A DNA stretch of 64,000 bases from contig QNQO01000219.1 in assembly GCA_003290165.1 (NCBI GenBank), forward strand, positions 496,001-560,000, in the 5' to 3' direction. The notes under the pieces were generated by a model. That model ran no database searches and had not been told where the DNA came from. It saw only the letters and a program-made list of their open reading frames with translations. The DNA comes from Berberis thunbergii (Eukaryota > Streptophyta > Magnoliopsida > Ranunculales > Berberidaceae). Shown piece by piece: positions 21,455 to 33,211 of the stretch (positions within the stretch are counted from its first letter, which is position 1; each line of letters opens with the position of its first letter). A program made the position numbers and the translations under genes.

Positions 21455-22710
21455 GATTTTTTTGGACACATTACGCTGCTCATTGTATTAATTTAATTCT
21501 ATAAGATCTTGGTAACAAGCTAGATAAGATACACAAAATTTTGCCTGAAGTTAGATCAATGGTGGTGTACATCTATAATCACGGATGATTCTAAGTATGA
21601 TGTGGAAGTTGACAAAGAATAGAGAGTTGCACAGATCTTGTGTAACCATTTGCAACATCATATTATTCCTTGCAAAGATTTGAGAGAATATGTGTCATTT
21701 GCAAGTGTTGTTTGTTTTAGAAAAGTGGAGGAATAATTCCTTTTTCGACTAAGCCTGAAGGGAAGATAATAGAGAATATAATTACATAAAGTGAATTTTG
21801 GATAATGTTCATTTTGTTTGCAATGTGTTTGTTCCATTAGTAGATGTGCTGAGACTAGTGGATGCAAAGGAAAAACCTTGTATGGGTTATATCTACGAGG
21901 TCATGGATAGAACAAATGAGCAAATAAAAAAGACTTTGGCGCAAATGATAGACTTGTCGCTTCAATTTGGAGGATTATGAACCAGTGGTGAAATGAACAG
22001 TTGCATCATCCATTGTATACACGTATTAAAGCCAAAACTTTACATTTAGTAATTTCTTTACTTTTAAATCAAAGATTGAACTCATATCATAAAAAAAAAT
22101 TCCAACTATTTTTCCTAAACTTCCCCATATATTACAAGTAAAATATGACTTAGATGGAGGGAAACAAAGAAATTAAAGCGGGGCTTCTTACATCTGTTGA
22201 AAGACTTGTGTGTAATGAAGAAAACAATTATCAACTTAGACGTGTTTTTTATCAAGATGAATTGGGGCTGCTATTGGGACTTAATCAGCTAAACGAACAA
22301 GAGATAAACTCTCATCTAATAAGTAAAGTAATTTAGAGTTATAAAGTATAATATTGTTTCACTAAGCTATTATTTTTTACTTATAAATTTTATTAATCTT
22401 ATTGAATAGCTGAATAATGGTTCAATTATGGGTCCAAAGTTCCTATCCTCCAAGAGTTGACATTAAGGGTTTCCCTCACATGCAGTATGTCACCATATGA
22501 GCGTAATTGGAGTACATTTGATCGTGTAAGTAATTATTATTAATATTGTTATCTGTAATTAACAGTTATTTAATTATTTGCAGATAATATATATTAATTT
22601 ATTTTTTCCTTTTTTTCATCAGTTGCATTCCAAAAAGATAAATTGTCTACTGCAAACAAAGTTGAATGATCTTGTTTTTATTCAATACAACAAGAAGTTG
22701 GAGTAAAAAA
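21455..22710 (+). pseudogene. hAT-type transposase remnant (DUF659/dimerisation-domain class)
   Basis: Fragments in several plus-strand frames follow the order of plant hAT-like transposases: THYAAHCINLIL (about 21,465), VTRFATSYYSLQ-like (about 21,640), FWDNVHFVCNVFVPLVDVL (about 21,793), CMGYIYEVMDRTNEQIKK (about 21,880), then the C-terminal dimerisation part with YGSKVPILQEL and YERNWSTFDRV (about 22,430-22,525) and LHSKKIN...LNDLVF (about 22,622-22,680). Stops, frameshifts and an AT-rich interruption at about 22,526-22,620 break it. Terminal inverted repeats were not identified. Family call is good, element limits unknown. Confidence 0.7.
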
Positions 22711-24049
22711 AGGAAGGAAATGAATGTATTTATGCAAACATGTGATCTAAATCTCATGATCCCATTATGTTGAGGGAAGTTGATGAAAATAATTATTGAC
22801 TAATTCCTACAAATAATGAGTTAGCATATTTTGTGAAGGAATACGACGATTTTACTTAGGCGCAAGTAAGAAAGGCAAGGGAGCGACTGATCTAAGGCCA
22901 AATATAAGGAGTTGACTGCACCAATCAAGTACAAATACTTCACTTCTAATGAAGATGAACATCAAGGAAAATAAGACATTGATATTGACGTTGCTTGGCG
23001 GTATGTTCTCATTTAGATATTTTGATATTTTTGAATTTAATGTTATGAACATGATTTTTTTTTTACTTTATAATACATTAATACTTACTGGGGGTACAAA
23101 AATATATATTTAAAAAATATCTCGTTATAACCTATCACTCTTATGGATCGTTATGGGCCTACTGTTCGTTTTAACTGCATAACACAATACACAATAGAAC
23201 AATAGAGCATTACGCCATCATTCAATTGATGCACCAAGTAGAGCAAAATCCAATTCCAAAAGAAATGAAAGTATACGAAGAACATTTGTGATAAATCTAG
23301 AAAAAATTGAAGTGACTTCTTAGACTTCAATTTCTCAAAACATTCCTTCTTGGATTCCAATATAAATTATTCAATATACTTTACTGTTGTCCTACCAAAC
23401 TATTTTCCGCAATAGTCATCATCAACATTCACGTACACATGCACATACAATTCCTCGCCATTGTTCACTCATTTCAGTTGTTTACATGTTTCGTGAGGTT
23501 TAGTTTTCCAAACCCGTGGTGAGACGAGAACTCTACAATAAATGATAGTAGTAACTTTCCACGTAGTCCCAAATCGACAAGACTAGGCGAATTATTCACC
23601 ATTTAGTGGAAGATATAGGCATAAAAAGTCACTTGCTTTATTTCCTTACCTAGATGCTCGGTGCCCCGCTTTTTAAATCATCTAAGGGGCCCTTAAATTA
23701 AAAACACGATTGACTTTACATTTGATCGTATCTCACCGAATCAGGTATGTAAGATAAAATAATGGTATCCTTAACCTCCTTAAACACCCCTAATACTGAT
23801 CACTCATTAGTATAGCCATATAATAACATTTCGAGGATAGGAACATGAAAAATAATAATAACGGAATGGTGTTCTGGACCAAACAATATATTATAGAGAA
23901 CCATCTTTTAAAGAATATGATATGAGATAATATTTGAAATGAGGCAAGAGATAATGAAGTTTTTAAATTGAATTTAGTGATATCGTGATAAATACTTTAT
24001 TATTGTCTAAAAATTTAATGAATTATTATCTTAATCAAAATATGATGTC
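22711..24049. other. No gene recognised
   Basis: AT-rich sequence with short ORFs only. A DIDIDVAW-like piece at about 22,976 may be the extreme C-terminus of the hAT transposase. Nothing else could be supported. Confidence 0.4.
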
Positions 24050-24490
24050 ATTGCCCTCAAAGTTAGAGCCAACTCAAGAAGCGAAACTATCAATGAACCA
24101 AGAAAGTGATAAACATGGGTGTGTGCCACTTGACTCTGTTGCATCCAATGACTAGTTGTTTATTTAGATATTATTAGAAGTTGATAACAATGTTGTCTAC
24201 ATCTTGGTATTCAACTGAAATGATTCATGCCCTGATTTGGTAAGTGTTTGACCATAGAGGTCACAATTATTTTCAAGCCGTTGTAAGACATGGTATGGAG
24301 ATGGTATGGATGTGCTTAGAGTTTGTCCAAAAGGACACAACGATTAAATAATCTTTTTATCAGCTTGATAACGATGGAAACACTCATTTGCATCTTGCAA
24401 CTTTTGTGAAGCCTATGTGTTGTGCATCAAAAGATAGTAGGGTAGACAAAGATGCCTTCAATAAGAGGTTTTCTACATCATGGAGAAAAA
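24050..24490 (+). pseudogene. Ankyrin-repeat protein remnant (ACD6-like)
   Basis: Three degraded ankyrin units can be read: DKHGCVPLDSVASND (about 24,107), HRGHNYFQAVVRHG (about 24,255) and DNDGNTHLHLATF (about 24,367), the last followed by SRVDKDAFNK. Order and spacing match plant ankyrin-transmembrane proteins of the ACD6 type (D-GNTPLHLA and RVD-NA-N signatures). Stops interrupt it and no membrane segment was found nearby. It could instead derive from another ankyrin family. Confidence 0.6.
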
Positions 24491-25039
24491 TGTAACAAAT
24501 ATTTTATATAAAAGAAACTTTCAATCTTGTGGAAACTACGTTTAATTTAGGATATAATTACCTGAGAAGAGTTTTTCATCTCTTACAAAGTCTACTATAT
24601 ATATATATATATTTCTAATATAACATTTTTTTTATTGCTATGTATTTTCAATAGGAGCTGTAATCTAAGTCGGTAAATTTATTGGAACAATGGAATGTTG
24701 CTTTATATAATGTCAGTCCAAAGTGATACGTATCAAATATCAATTAGGCAGATCTAAAAATACCATGTAAATATGAGGTTATTAAAGATGAAAATAAAAT
24801 AATTTGATAACAAAATATGATTGCAAAAAGGTAGAAGGCAAGTGTTGATAATTTGCTGGTTGTTGCACACATTTCCACAATCTCATTTGTAGCTGGGTTC
24901 GCTATACTTAGATGGTTATAAAGTGATAGCTCAGATGAATGCATGTCCACTCTAATAAAACAAATGAATTTCAAAGCATTTGCAATATCAAACACCACAT
25001 ATATGTTGTTCAACACTCACTGTATTTACTCCTTTTCTT
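24491..25039. other. No gene recognised
   Basis: AT-rich stretch with a short (TA)n tract near 24,594-24,612 and no coding support. Confidence 0.4.
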
Positions 25040-25112
25040 TTTACTAATGTTGTTGTTGTTTTTTTATTTTTTATTTTTTTTTATTTTTATAAAAACATTA
25101 TGCATTAAGGAC

Positions 25113-28100
25113 TTAAGGAACGAACATAGTCTCTCTAGCGGAGGAAGCGAGAGTATGAGCCTCACTATTGAGGTCTCTATTTATATACAAATAATGCCAA
25201 CCTTGCAACAAAAACAAGAGACATTTAATATTCCAAAAGAGAGGCTCCCAAGCCCAATCCAAAATAAAGGAGGATGTACGACTGTCTGACGAAAGCGTCT
25301 CTCGTAGGTTGGCCGAATCATAAAAATAAGACCACATTTCCACCGTTGAGCCTGGATTAACATGAGGGTCGCTTCACTTGCAAAGAATTCTGCCATTGAA
25401 TTGTCCATGACCATACCAGGGATCGCGCTCGCCACCAAAGCCAATACCTGACCTTTGAGATTCATAGCAATGATCCCAATGGAGCCATGCTTCCCATAGT
25501 CAAGAAAACAAGCATCAAAGTTAACGATCACAGTATCAGGATCAAGCTGATCTAAACATTGGGTAACACCTTGGATGTTACTATTTACCCTATGAGACAT
25601 GGCGAACTGAATTTGAGCTTGGATCAAGTTAACTCTATTGGCTACAGGTATCTCATGTTGGTCCGCAGTTAGATGTGGATGGATGGAAGGAAATTGGAGG
25701 AGAGATTCAGTACGAGTCGTACTGATGATTTGATGCACTGAGCTCACAGTCACATCCTGGGTTTGAGGAGGTCTATCAAATCAATGAGTCCAAGTGGACC
25801 AGAGTTTGTACAAAGTGGACTTTAATTCAAAGCTGCTAACTTGGATCTATTCTGATGACATGATAGTGATAAGGATGGCTAGGAATTGCGAAAGCATTTC
25901 TTCTGATGACATTAAATGAGCTTTGGCAGACTGCCACATAAACTTAAAAAAGCTTGGAACAGAAGTCGGTTGAAGAGAATGAGTGTGCCAATCAATTGGA
26001 AGAGGTGAGAGATTCCAAAGACGATTGATGATTGAACAATGGAAGAAGATATGCAGGATGTCTTCTTCTTGGTTATGGCAAAAAACACATTTATTATATA
26101 GAGAAACGTGGACTCTGGATAAGTTAGACAGGGTAGGCAACAAGTTCTGACTGACCTTCCAAAGGAAAAGAATGGCATTTGGAGGCCCTTTTAAATGTCA
26201 AATATGGCGCAAGATTTTGGGTTCCAAATAAGGGATGGGCAATGTCGACGAGGAACTAGCTTCCTTGAAAAAGGCAAAAGTCTTTGTAGCATTTTTCACT
26301 GAGAAATGGCCTTTCATATCTCCTCGCCAGATAAGACGGTCAGGGCGAGATGTAGCTCGGATACAGACATTTAAAATATCATGCACTACGGGAGGCGGAA
26401 GAAAGGAGTTAAGAACATTTCATTCCAAGTGACAGAAGAGGAAGGGGAGACCGACCAGAGATCAGAGAATCGTAAATTGGTTGCCGAGGGATCAGACAAA
26501 CAATATACAAGGAGCAGACCTGGTTTGACTCAAGGTTAACTCATCTCCAAAAAGCACCTGCTAGTGTAGGAAATTTTCATTACGTGAAAAGCTTTCGGGG
26601 TACCTTTCCAAGCAAAGGAGGCGAGGGTAGGAGATTTAGAGAGTTGTGAGAAGGTCTTGGAATGATAATAAATAGATTTGACAGATTAGACCTAAGGGAG
26701 TGAGCGGAGGTGAAAGTGTTCCACACATTCTTAGTCGGGAAGGCTAGATTCTTGTTCCTAGTGGTAGGAATATTAAGATCACCTAGATGGCGGGGAGAAG
26801 AGATTTTATCCCAAGTGCAGAGATTTTTGCACGACACGCATCTTGATCGTTCCACCAAAAGTTGCGGGCCAATTATCTATATGATCAGTAATCCCAATGG
26901 GGAAGAGGAAAGACTGCATAGTGTAAACCGGGATAGAATTGATAACGGCTTTAATCATTATCATTCTTCTGACCTGAGAAATAACCTTGGATTTCCAATA
27001 AGCCAGTCTAGTTGAGATCTTGTCTAAAAGAAACTGGAAGTCTGAGGATTTTTTTCTGAAAAAAATCAGAGGGGACCCCAGGTATTTTTCTTTATGAGAA
27101 AAGGACTTAGCTCCCAGGATTCTAGAAATCAACTTAACATGTTTGGGATGCACATTGGAACTGAAAAACACCGTAGATTTGGCAAAATTGACACCTTGAC
27201 CAGAAGCGTTACGGTATTGACTAAGGATATCTTTGACCGCATGGACTTCGGCTAGAGAAGTCTGACAAAATAGCAGAAGGTCATTAGCGTATAGGAGATG
27301 GCTTATCGAAGGGGAACATCTTCTAATCTTGATGCCATGAATGATGCCATTGTCTTCCGACTTAGTCAAAAGGCGAGAGATAGCTTCAACAACTAGGATA
27401 AAAATATATGGGGATAGTGGGCCACCTTGTCGGAGACCACGGGAGGGATAAATGGAGGGCAAGAGGGCGTTGTTCAAAATAACCCGAAGGGAAGTGGTTG
27501 AGATACATTGTTCAACCAATGAGACCCATTACGACGAGAAACCCAATTGTTGGAAGATTTGAGAAAGAAATGACAATTCAACCCGATCGTAGGCTTTGGC
27601 CATATCAATTTTAAAAGCCATCCAACCTTGTTTTTTCCTATTGAAATGTTGCATTTGAAAAAAAAGTCTTATGGGCTATGGATACATTATCTGTGATGGA
27701 TCTACCTTTGAGGAAAACCTCTTGATTAGGGGAGATGATGTTATCTAGCAGAGGTTTAAGCATATTTGCCAAAATCTTGGAGATGACCTTGTAAATTACA
27801 TTACACAAACTGATAGGCCGAAATTTATCTGAGGTAGTAGGGTTTCCTACTTTTGGCAAAAGGGCTATGAATTTCTCATTAAGTTTTGGGTCCAAGATTT
27901 TTGTAGAGAATAAATTTTAAACCACTCGACTGACGTCACCTTGCACAATGTCCCGGTAATGTTGGAAGAAGAAGGTGTGAAATCCATCGGGATCGGGAGC
28001 TTTGTGGCTTCCAATAGAAAGCAAGGTTTCTCGAATGAGCTCGCCCGAAGGTATTTCCAGCACGCTTCTGTTGTCTAAGTCTGTGATTGTAGGTTGGAAC

Positions 28101-29319
28101 AATTGGAGCATTCCTGGATTCGTCTGAGGGTGGGAAGTGAGAAGAATATCAGAAAAATATTGAGAAAGGACCCTTCCCATCCCTTTGGGAATTGATTGCC
28201 AAAAATCATGTTGGTCTTTGAGATGCAGAACTGCAGAGAGACAGAAGAATTTAGTGTTTTTGTCTCCTTCTGAAAGCCACGAAATGCCAAATTTATTGCG
28301 CCAGAAGAGCTCCTCTCTGGTTCAAAGTTCCTATAGACATCCTCTAGAAAAGCCAAAGACAAAGCATTAAGTCTGGATAAAGGATCATTATGAAGTGTGT
28401 CAATGGTGGCACGAGTTTCAAGAATACGGGTTTGGATGTTACGAAAATCAGATTTGTTACTTCTAGTAAGAGCATGACTGAGATTTTTTACCTTGGTAAG
28501 AAAGACATGAGCTGAAGGACCCTGCCAGATGTGGTTCCATGATTTAGAAATAATAGTACGACAACCCGGATCCCGAGCCCACATGTGGAAGAATCTGAAA
28601 GGTCTCAAGGACGAAGAAAGCTGATAGACTAATTGTAAACAAATAGCCCTGTGATCCGAGGATGGGGCGTGAATCGACTGACAAGTGGTCGAGGGAAACA
28701 TAGTCAATCAGTATGTGTTAAGAACTCGATCCAGTTTAGCTTTGATACTATGTCTGTCTTGACGCTTATTTGACCAGTTGAACTGGGACCCTTTGAGAGG
28801 GAGGTCCATAAGGTGGTGAGTGTCAACAAAAATCCTGAGGTGACTGAGTGATGCTAAAAATGGTGTCACTCCCCCAATTTTTTCCGAGGGATCATATATG
28901 GCATTCAGATCGCCTATTATGACCCCGGTGAGTGGTTGACCGTTGTAAACCTGTAGCATTCTGTTCCAAAAGTGTGCCCGGCCATCCAGATTAGGTTCAC
29001 TATAGACGAAGAGAGCTGACCAAATATTAGTAGCATAGTAATCCGAAATAATGCAATTAAAGTAATATTTGCAAAAAGAAATGATAGAGAGTTTGATACT
29101 TTCCTTCCAAAAGAGAGCTATTCCCCCTGACTATCCTGATGCTGGAACTGAGTGACCATGTCGGAAACCTAGTCTTTGGCGAGTACGGTCCAGTTGGGCA
29201 GAAGTGGCCTTAGTTTCAGACAAAAAAATAATATCTACATTGGATTGAGAGGAGAGGGTCTTTATGTGCCGGAACGTTTTGGTAGACTCGACACCTCGAA
29301 CGTTCCAAGCAAGAATCAT
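25113..29319 (-). pseudogene. LINE ORF2: endonuclease, reverse transcriptase, zf-RVT, RNase H
   Basis: Starts MILAWNVRGV (29,319), the usual start of the APE-like endonuclease, which continues with FLSETKA and GDLNAIYDPSEKIGG (about 28,910). The RT region carries SHKAPDPDGFHTFFF (about 28,000), NEKFIALLPKVGNP with FRPISLCNVIYK (about 27,880-27,800), GLRQGGPLSPYIF (about 27,430) and the catalytic box, read here as YANDLLLF: the first Asp of Y-DD is Asn (codon 27,285-27,283). Next come WDKISSPRHLGDLNIP, a zf-RVT with CVFCHNQEEDILHIFFHC (about 26,085), and an RNase H domain with VNFDACF, GSIGIIAMN and NSMAEFFASEA (about 25,540-25,380), ending in NREL/NSEAHTLASSARE. Frameshifts separate these blocks. 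Confidence 0.85.
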
Positions 29320-30129
29320 GGCAATGGGGGCGACTTTGAACAGAAAGTCGCCGAAACCTGAGTAGCAGATGCCTGAGATGTGGACCCAATGGTGAGGTCA
29401 TAGACTGTAGTAGCAATAACAAAGGAATTTGTAGAGGGAAGTGACTTTGCTGGGGCGGAGAGAACAAATGGGCAATGTTGTTTCTTTGGAGTGTTTTGTT
29501 TTTCAAAACTGTCAAGATCAGAGTGCATCTTCCTCTTTCCAATCTGCATAGCGACCTCTCTACGAGCTTGAGCCACTGGACTAGCTTTAATTGAACATTC
29601 ATGAACACGGTTCATAGCTATAGGAATGATGACCGTGGAACTATCCATAGTTGATCAAACTGTCCCGGAATAAGGTTGAGCCTTGGAGCGACCACCCATT
29701 CTCTCGAGACACTTTGACTATCTTTTTTGAATTAGATGGTGATAAGGCCTGAGGAAGAAATCTGTATTGTGAATCAGTTATGGTAACTGTATGAGAAGAT
29801 TTAGCCATGTGCAATGGAAGTGGATGATCGCTACCGTAGAGAGGTGACGTATGCTAGAACCTGGAACAGTAGGGCAAGATGTTGTGAAAGAGTATATTGG
29901 CAATTATGACGGAGCTGGGAGGGAACTAATCATCTGAGAAATTGGGAGCGATACAGTGCCTGCATTATCAACTCCAGAAAATAGAGCCGTGAGAGGATCA
30001 ACACTCGGGCCTGAACAAGTAGTGCTGAATGGCATGCCTAGCTGGTCCGAGCTGTGGGTCTGTGGGCTTGAACTAGAAACTGAAGTGTTGAAAGTAAATG
30101 GGCTGCTCACATCAGCATTTGAGAGGCCT

Positions 30130-30588
30130 GTTGAAATCGAAATGGACCTTGAATGGTTGAGGTCCACCAACACCGATGACACAATCCAATATAAGATATT
30201 TTGATTGGATACAATTGGGCATGAAAGAGAGGCCCGAAGAGAGTCAAGAGCCCCTGAGGTGGAGTGAGTGCCACGAGCTGGGCTTGGGCTTGAGGTTGGA
30301 ACTATCAATGGGCCAGACTGCATAACTGAAGACTGAATAGTGAGAATGCCCATTGGTTGGATTACACTGTCAGTTACTTGTATTATTGGAGCTATATCAG
30401 AAGAGCACAGTTGCTTGGAGTGATTGACCAAGTTGGATTGATTTTTCAGGAATCCTGGGTCAACTTGAATAAGGGAGGATTGATCAGTACTAAAGTGTCC
30501 TGTGCTAGTCAATGCAGGCGATGAGAGAGTTGAGCCAGAGCCATTTATGGGACGTGACCTCTTAGCCTAATCATGCGAACAAGCCACT
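30130..30588. repeat. Inverted repeat arm 1 (459 bp) in LINE ORF1
   Basis: Reverse-complement match to 30,717-31,175 with scattered, mostly transition differences; spacer of 128 bp. In LINE orientation this arm carries the native ORF1 Ser/Thr-rich frame, so it is probably the original copy. Confidence 0.9.
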
Positions 30589-30716
30589 TGTTCACGAGTG
30601 CTCGAAGTAATAATGGTGGACTCGCCATTGTCAGTAAAGGGGAGGTCGGTCGGGGAACCCCTAACCAGAGGACACCGGGGAATCGGAGATTGAGAATGGC
30701 GAAGATGTTGAGAGCG

Positions 30717-31175
30717 AGTAGCTTGTTCACATGATCAGGTTGAGAGGTCACGTCCCATAAATGGCTCTGGGTCAACTCTCCCATCGTCTGCGTTGAATAG
30801 CACAAGACACTTTAGTACTGCTCAATCCTCCCTTATTCAAGTTGACCCGGGATTCCCGAAAAACCAATCCAACTTGGTCAATCACTCCAAGCAACTGTGC
30901 TCTTCTGCTATAGCTCCAATAATACAAGTAACCGACAATGCAATCCAACCAATGGGCACTCTCACTATTCAGTCTTCAGTTATGCAGTCTTGCCCATTGA
31001 CAGTTCCAATCTCGAGCCCAAGCCCAGCTCGTGGCACTCACTCCACCTCAGGGGCTCTTGACTATCTTCGGGCCTTTCTTTCAGACCCAATTGTATCCAG
31101 TTAAAATATCTTGAATTGGATTGTGTCATCAGTGTTGGTAGACCTCAACCATTAAAGGTCAATTTCGGTTTCAAC
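30717..31175. repeat. Inverted repeat arm 2 (459 bp) in LINE ORF1
   Basis: The inverted copy: the LINE ORF1 peptide FSTAQSSLIQVDPGF and following residues are readable on the plus strand here, opposite to the LINE. It joins DUF4283 coding directly after DVETEIDL. RNA across both arms would fold into a long hairpin. Confidence 0.9.
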
Positions 31176-32150
31176 ATCTATCTCCGTTAGTTCACCAAAC
31201 TGTGTTGCTGCCAATTGGACATCTGCCTCTTCCAGCTTGTGTGCAGGATACTCATGAAATCGAACCCACATATGGATATCGAAGAAGTCGAGCGAGAGAT
31301 AATTCTCTTTCCATGGTTTCAGAATGACTAGCCATCCGAAAAGAACCCACGAGCCGAAAAGGAGGACATGGACCATGTCAGACACCTCCGAAAACTGAAT
31401 CAAATAATAGTTATTGTCAATGTCCCATTTGAGCCAAGAGTTCAACCTCAAAGGTGTATTTAGTTTCTCATTTTGACGCCATCCTCTGTGCGAAGACTTA
31501 TTGACAGAGATGTTGGTGGTGACAATACTTGGCCACAATGCGGAGACTAGAGTCATTCCCGGAGTGTATGGATCGGTGGGAGAATGGAGGAGATGGAATG
31601 GTGAGATGTTGTTTGAGTTGGGCTTCAAGGCTGAGGGATGTAGGCATTGAATTACCGACTGTGGAAGGGATGTTGGGTGAGAATTTGGGAGGGAGGGAAT
31701 GGCACTAAGAGAATGTGGAAGTCGTGGAGTAGGAACCATGGTGGAAGGTGGGTCGAGAAGAAGGGGAGTCGATGGGAGCAGGGTGGGTGAAAAGTTAGAG
31801 AAATCCACCTGCAGTGCGCAGAAACAAAAATGAGATTCCCAAGCAGTCCTATTGTGCAAAGAGTGTACCGGAGTAGAAATCTTTAGATTATATCGTGTTG
31901 TCCTCATATGGCAAGAGTATGGAGGGACTCTCGCACAGATAGCCAAGGAGTAGGTGGGGGTAGGTATGGTGGAGGAGGAGAAAGTCATATCGCTGAAGTC
32001 TGCAATATGATGTGGTATCGTCGAGGGTGGCGTAAGGATAAGAAGTAAGCTTGAGCAATGGACTGGTGTCCAAGTAATGATAAATGGGAAGAGAGATAAA
32101 TGCAATCGTACAACCAAAAACCTGAAAAAACTAACACAATCGACCATACC

Positions 32151-33000
32151 TTAGTATAAACAACATGGGTAAAACAAACCATGAAGGGAAGGCATGTTGC
32201 TGGGATAAAAGGCTGCGAGCAACTGGTAGCCCAATGTCACACTTTTCGGCATGTGTCTCATACAAAAATAATGCGATCGGATTCGGCACCTAAGGTTTGC
32301 ATTGTTACACTTTTCAAATAGTAAGCGTTCCACTCACATCGCACAATGATTACCTATGAACATGTAGCCCAATGTCACATGTTTGGTAATTTTGATGGTT
32401 GCCATATTATCTCACATTTCAAAAAATCTAGAGAGCCATGCCCTTAGAGTCAGGACAGTGACATGGGGGTTTTGTTTGTGTGATTGTGTTCGATTAGGTC
32501 ATTATAAACATCTCTAGAATGATGGATGGTATTGGGCCTAACCTGGCGCAAGTATGGCTTACCTATTTTACATTTATTTTGTTATCACTTCCACCATGTT
32601 CTAACAAACAAAAATTGTATAAGTATGTCATCATTGCTTATGTTTTCCTCTTCTATTCTCCAATGCAATCGTCACACTTTTGTTGGCAAGGCCAAGCTCT
32701 CTACCCTCCATCATCCTTTAGAAGTCGGGCTTTTGTTTATTTTCGCGATCATAGTTTGTGACAATTACAGTACCCAGAAAAAGCGGTCCCAGATGAAATG
32801 TCGGGCTGAACAACCTGTAAATTTTGGACACACAACGGTGACACAACAAAAGACGTCGGTGCGGATAAAGTTTCTTAGTACCTATTTTACGTTGTCTGTC
32901 CCCCTAATGGCGGAGCCCGTGAAGGAGATATTGCGTAAGCTGCAAGGGTAAATCAGTCATTGTGACAAATCAGAGATCAACAAAAACACTCCGGTTGAGA
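32151..33000. other. Upstream flank of the FIP1-like gene; no gene recognised
   Basis: May include the LINE 5' UTR. Two related motifs, AGCCCAATGTCACACTTTTC (about 32,229) and AGCCCAATGTCACATGTTTG (about 32,368), form a spaced direct repeat of about 140 bp. Short ORFs at 32,519-32,951 have no recognised relatives. Confidence 0.4.
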
Positions 33001-33030
33001 GAGAGCTTTTAAATTTTAATGGCTCGAGGT

Positions 33031-33135
33031 TTTAGGGTTAGGGTTTATCTGCTCATCGTCTCTCGTCGAACAATGCACCACACAAAACCCTAAAAAAGCT
33101 TCAACTTTTATCTACATTCTCGATGGATTAGGGTT
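33031..33135. promoter_or_regulatory. Telo-box cluster in the FIP1-like promoter/5' UTR
   Basis: Three telomere-repeat-like motifs lie within 180 bp upstream of the start codon: TTAGGGTTAGGGTTT (about 33,032), AAAACCCTAAAAAAG (about 33,079) and GATTAGGGTTTG (about 33,126). Telo-boxes are common near transcription starts of plant housekeeping genes, bound by TRB/AtPur-alpha-type factors in Arabidopsis. They support a real promoter here. Confidence 0.65.
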
Positions 33136-33211
33136 TGTGTTGCGAGTCGGTGGTGAAAAGTGACGAAATGAAACCCCTAGTTTGATTGATTTCGAAGTGT
33201 TGTGTTTGAAG

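Larger units (their letters stand above)
29316..32147 (-). pseudogene. LINE ORF1 (DUF4283, Gag-like RNA binding), rearranged
   Basis: The N-terminal piece (32,147-31,152) ends in a clear DUF4283 domain: NYYLIQFSEVSDMVHVL, VILKPWKENYLSLDFFD, then MWVRFHEYPAHKLEE. It is interrupted right after DVETEIDL by an inverted copy of downstream ORF1 sequence, so the zinc knuckle expected next is missing. The Ser/Thr/Pro-rich downstream part is at 30,512-29,904, and the C-terminus at 29,648-29,316 ends CSKSPPLP with a TGA overlapping the ORF2 ATG. It would make an RNA-binding chaperone if intact; here it cannot. Confidence 0.75.
25040..32150 (-). mobile_element. L1-type LINE, near full structure, inactivated
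   Basis: A plant L1-clade non-LTR retrotransposon on the minus strand: ORF1 (DUF4283 domain, about 32,147-29,316), ORF2 (29,319 to about 25,113: endonuclease, reverse transcriptase, zf-RVT, RNase H), then an A/T-rich 3' tail (T-rich on the plus strand, about 25,055-25,095). The 5' limit is uncertain and may reach about 32,340; target duplications were not found. Many stops and frameshifts plus a mutated RT active site make it inactive. ORF1 is rearranged by a 459-bp inverted duplication. Confidence 0.88.

Noticed and set aside
30793..31104. Plus-strand 103-codon ORF
   Set aside because: It is the inverted copy of LINE ORF1 sequence (arm 2), not an independent gene.
32519..32951. 80- and 141-codon plus-strand ORFs upstream of the FIP1-like gene
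   Set aside because: They overlap each other in different frames and have no family resemblance or gene structure.
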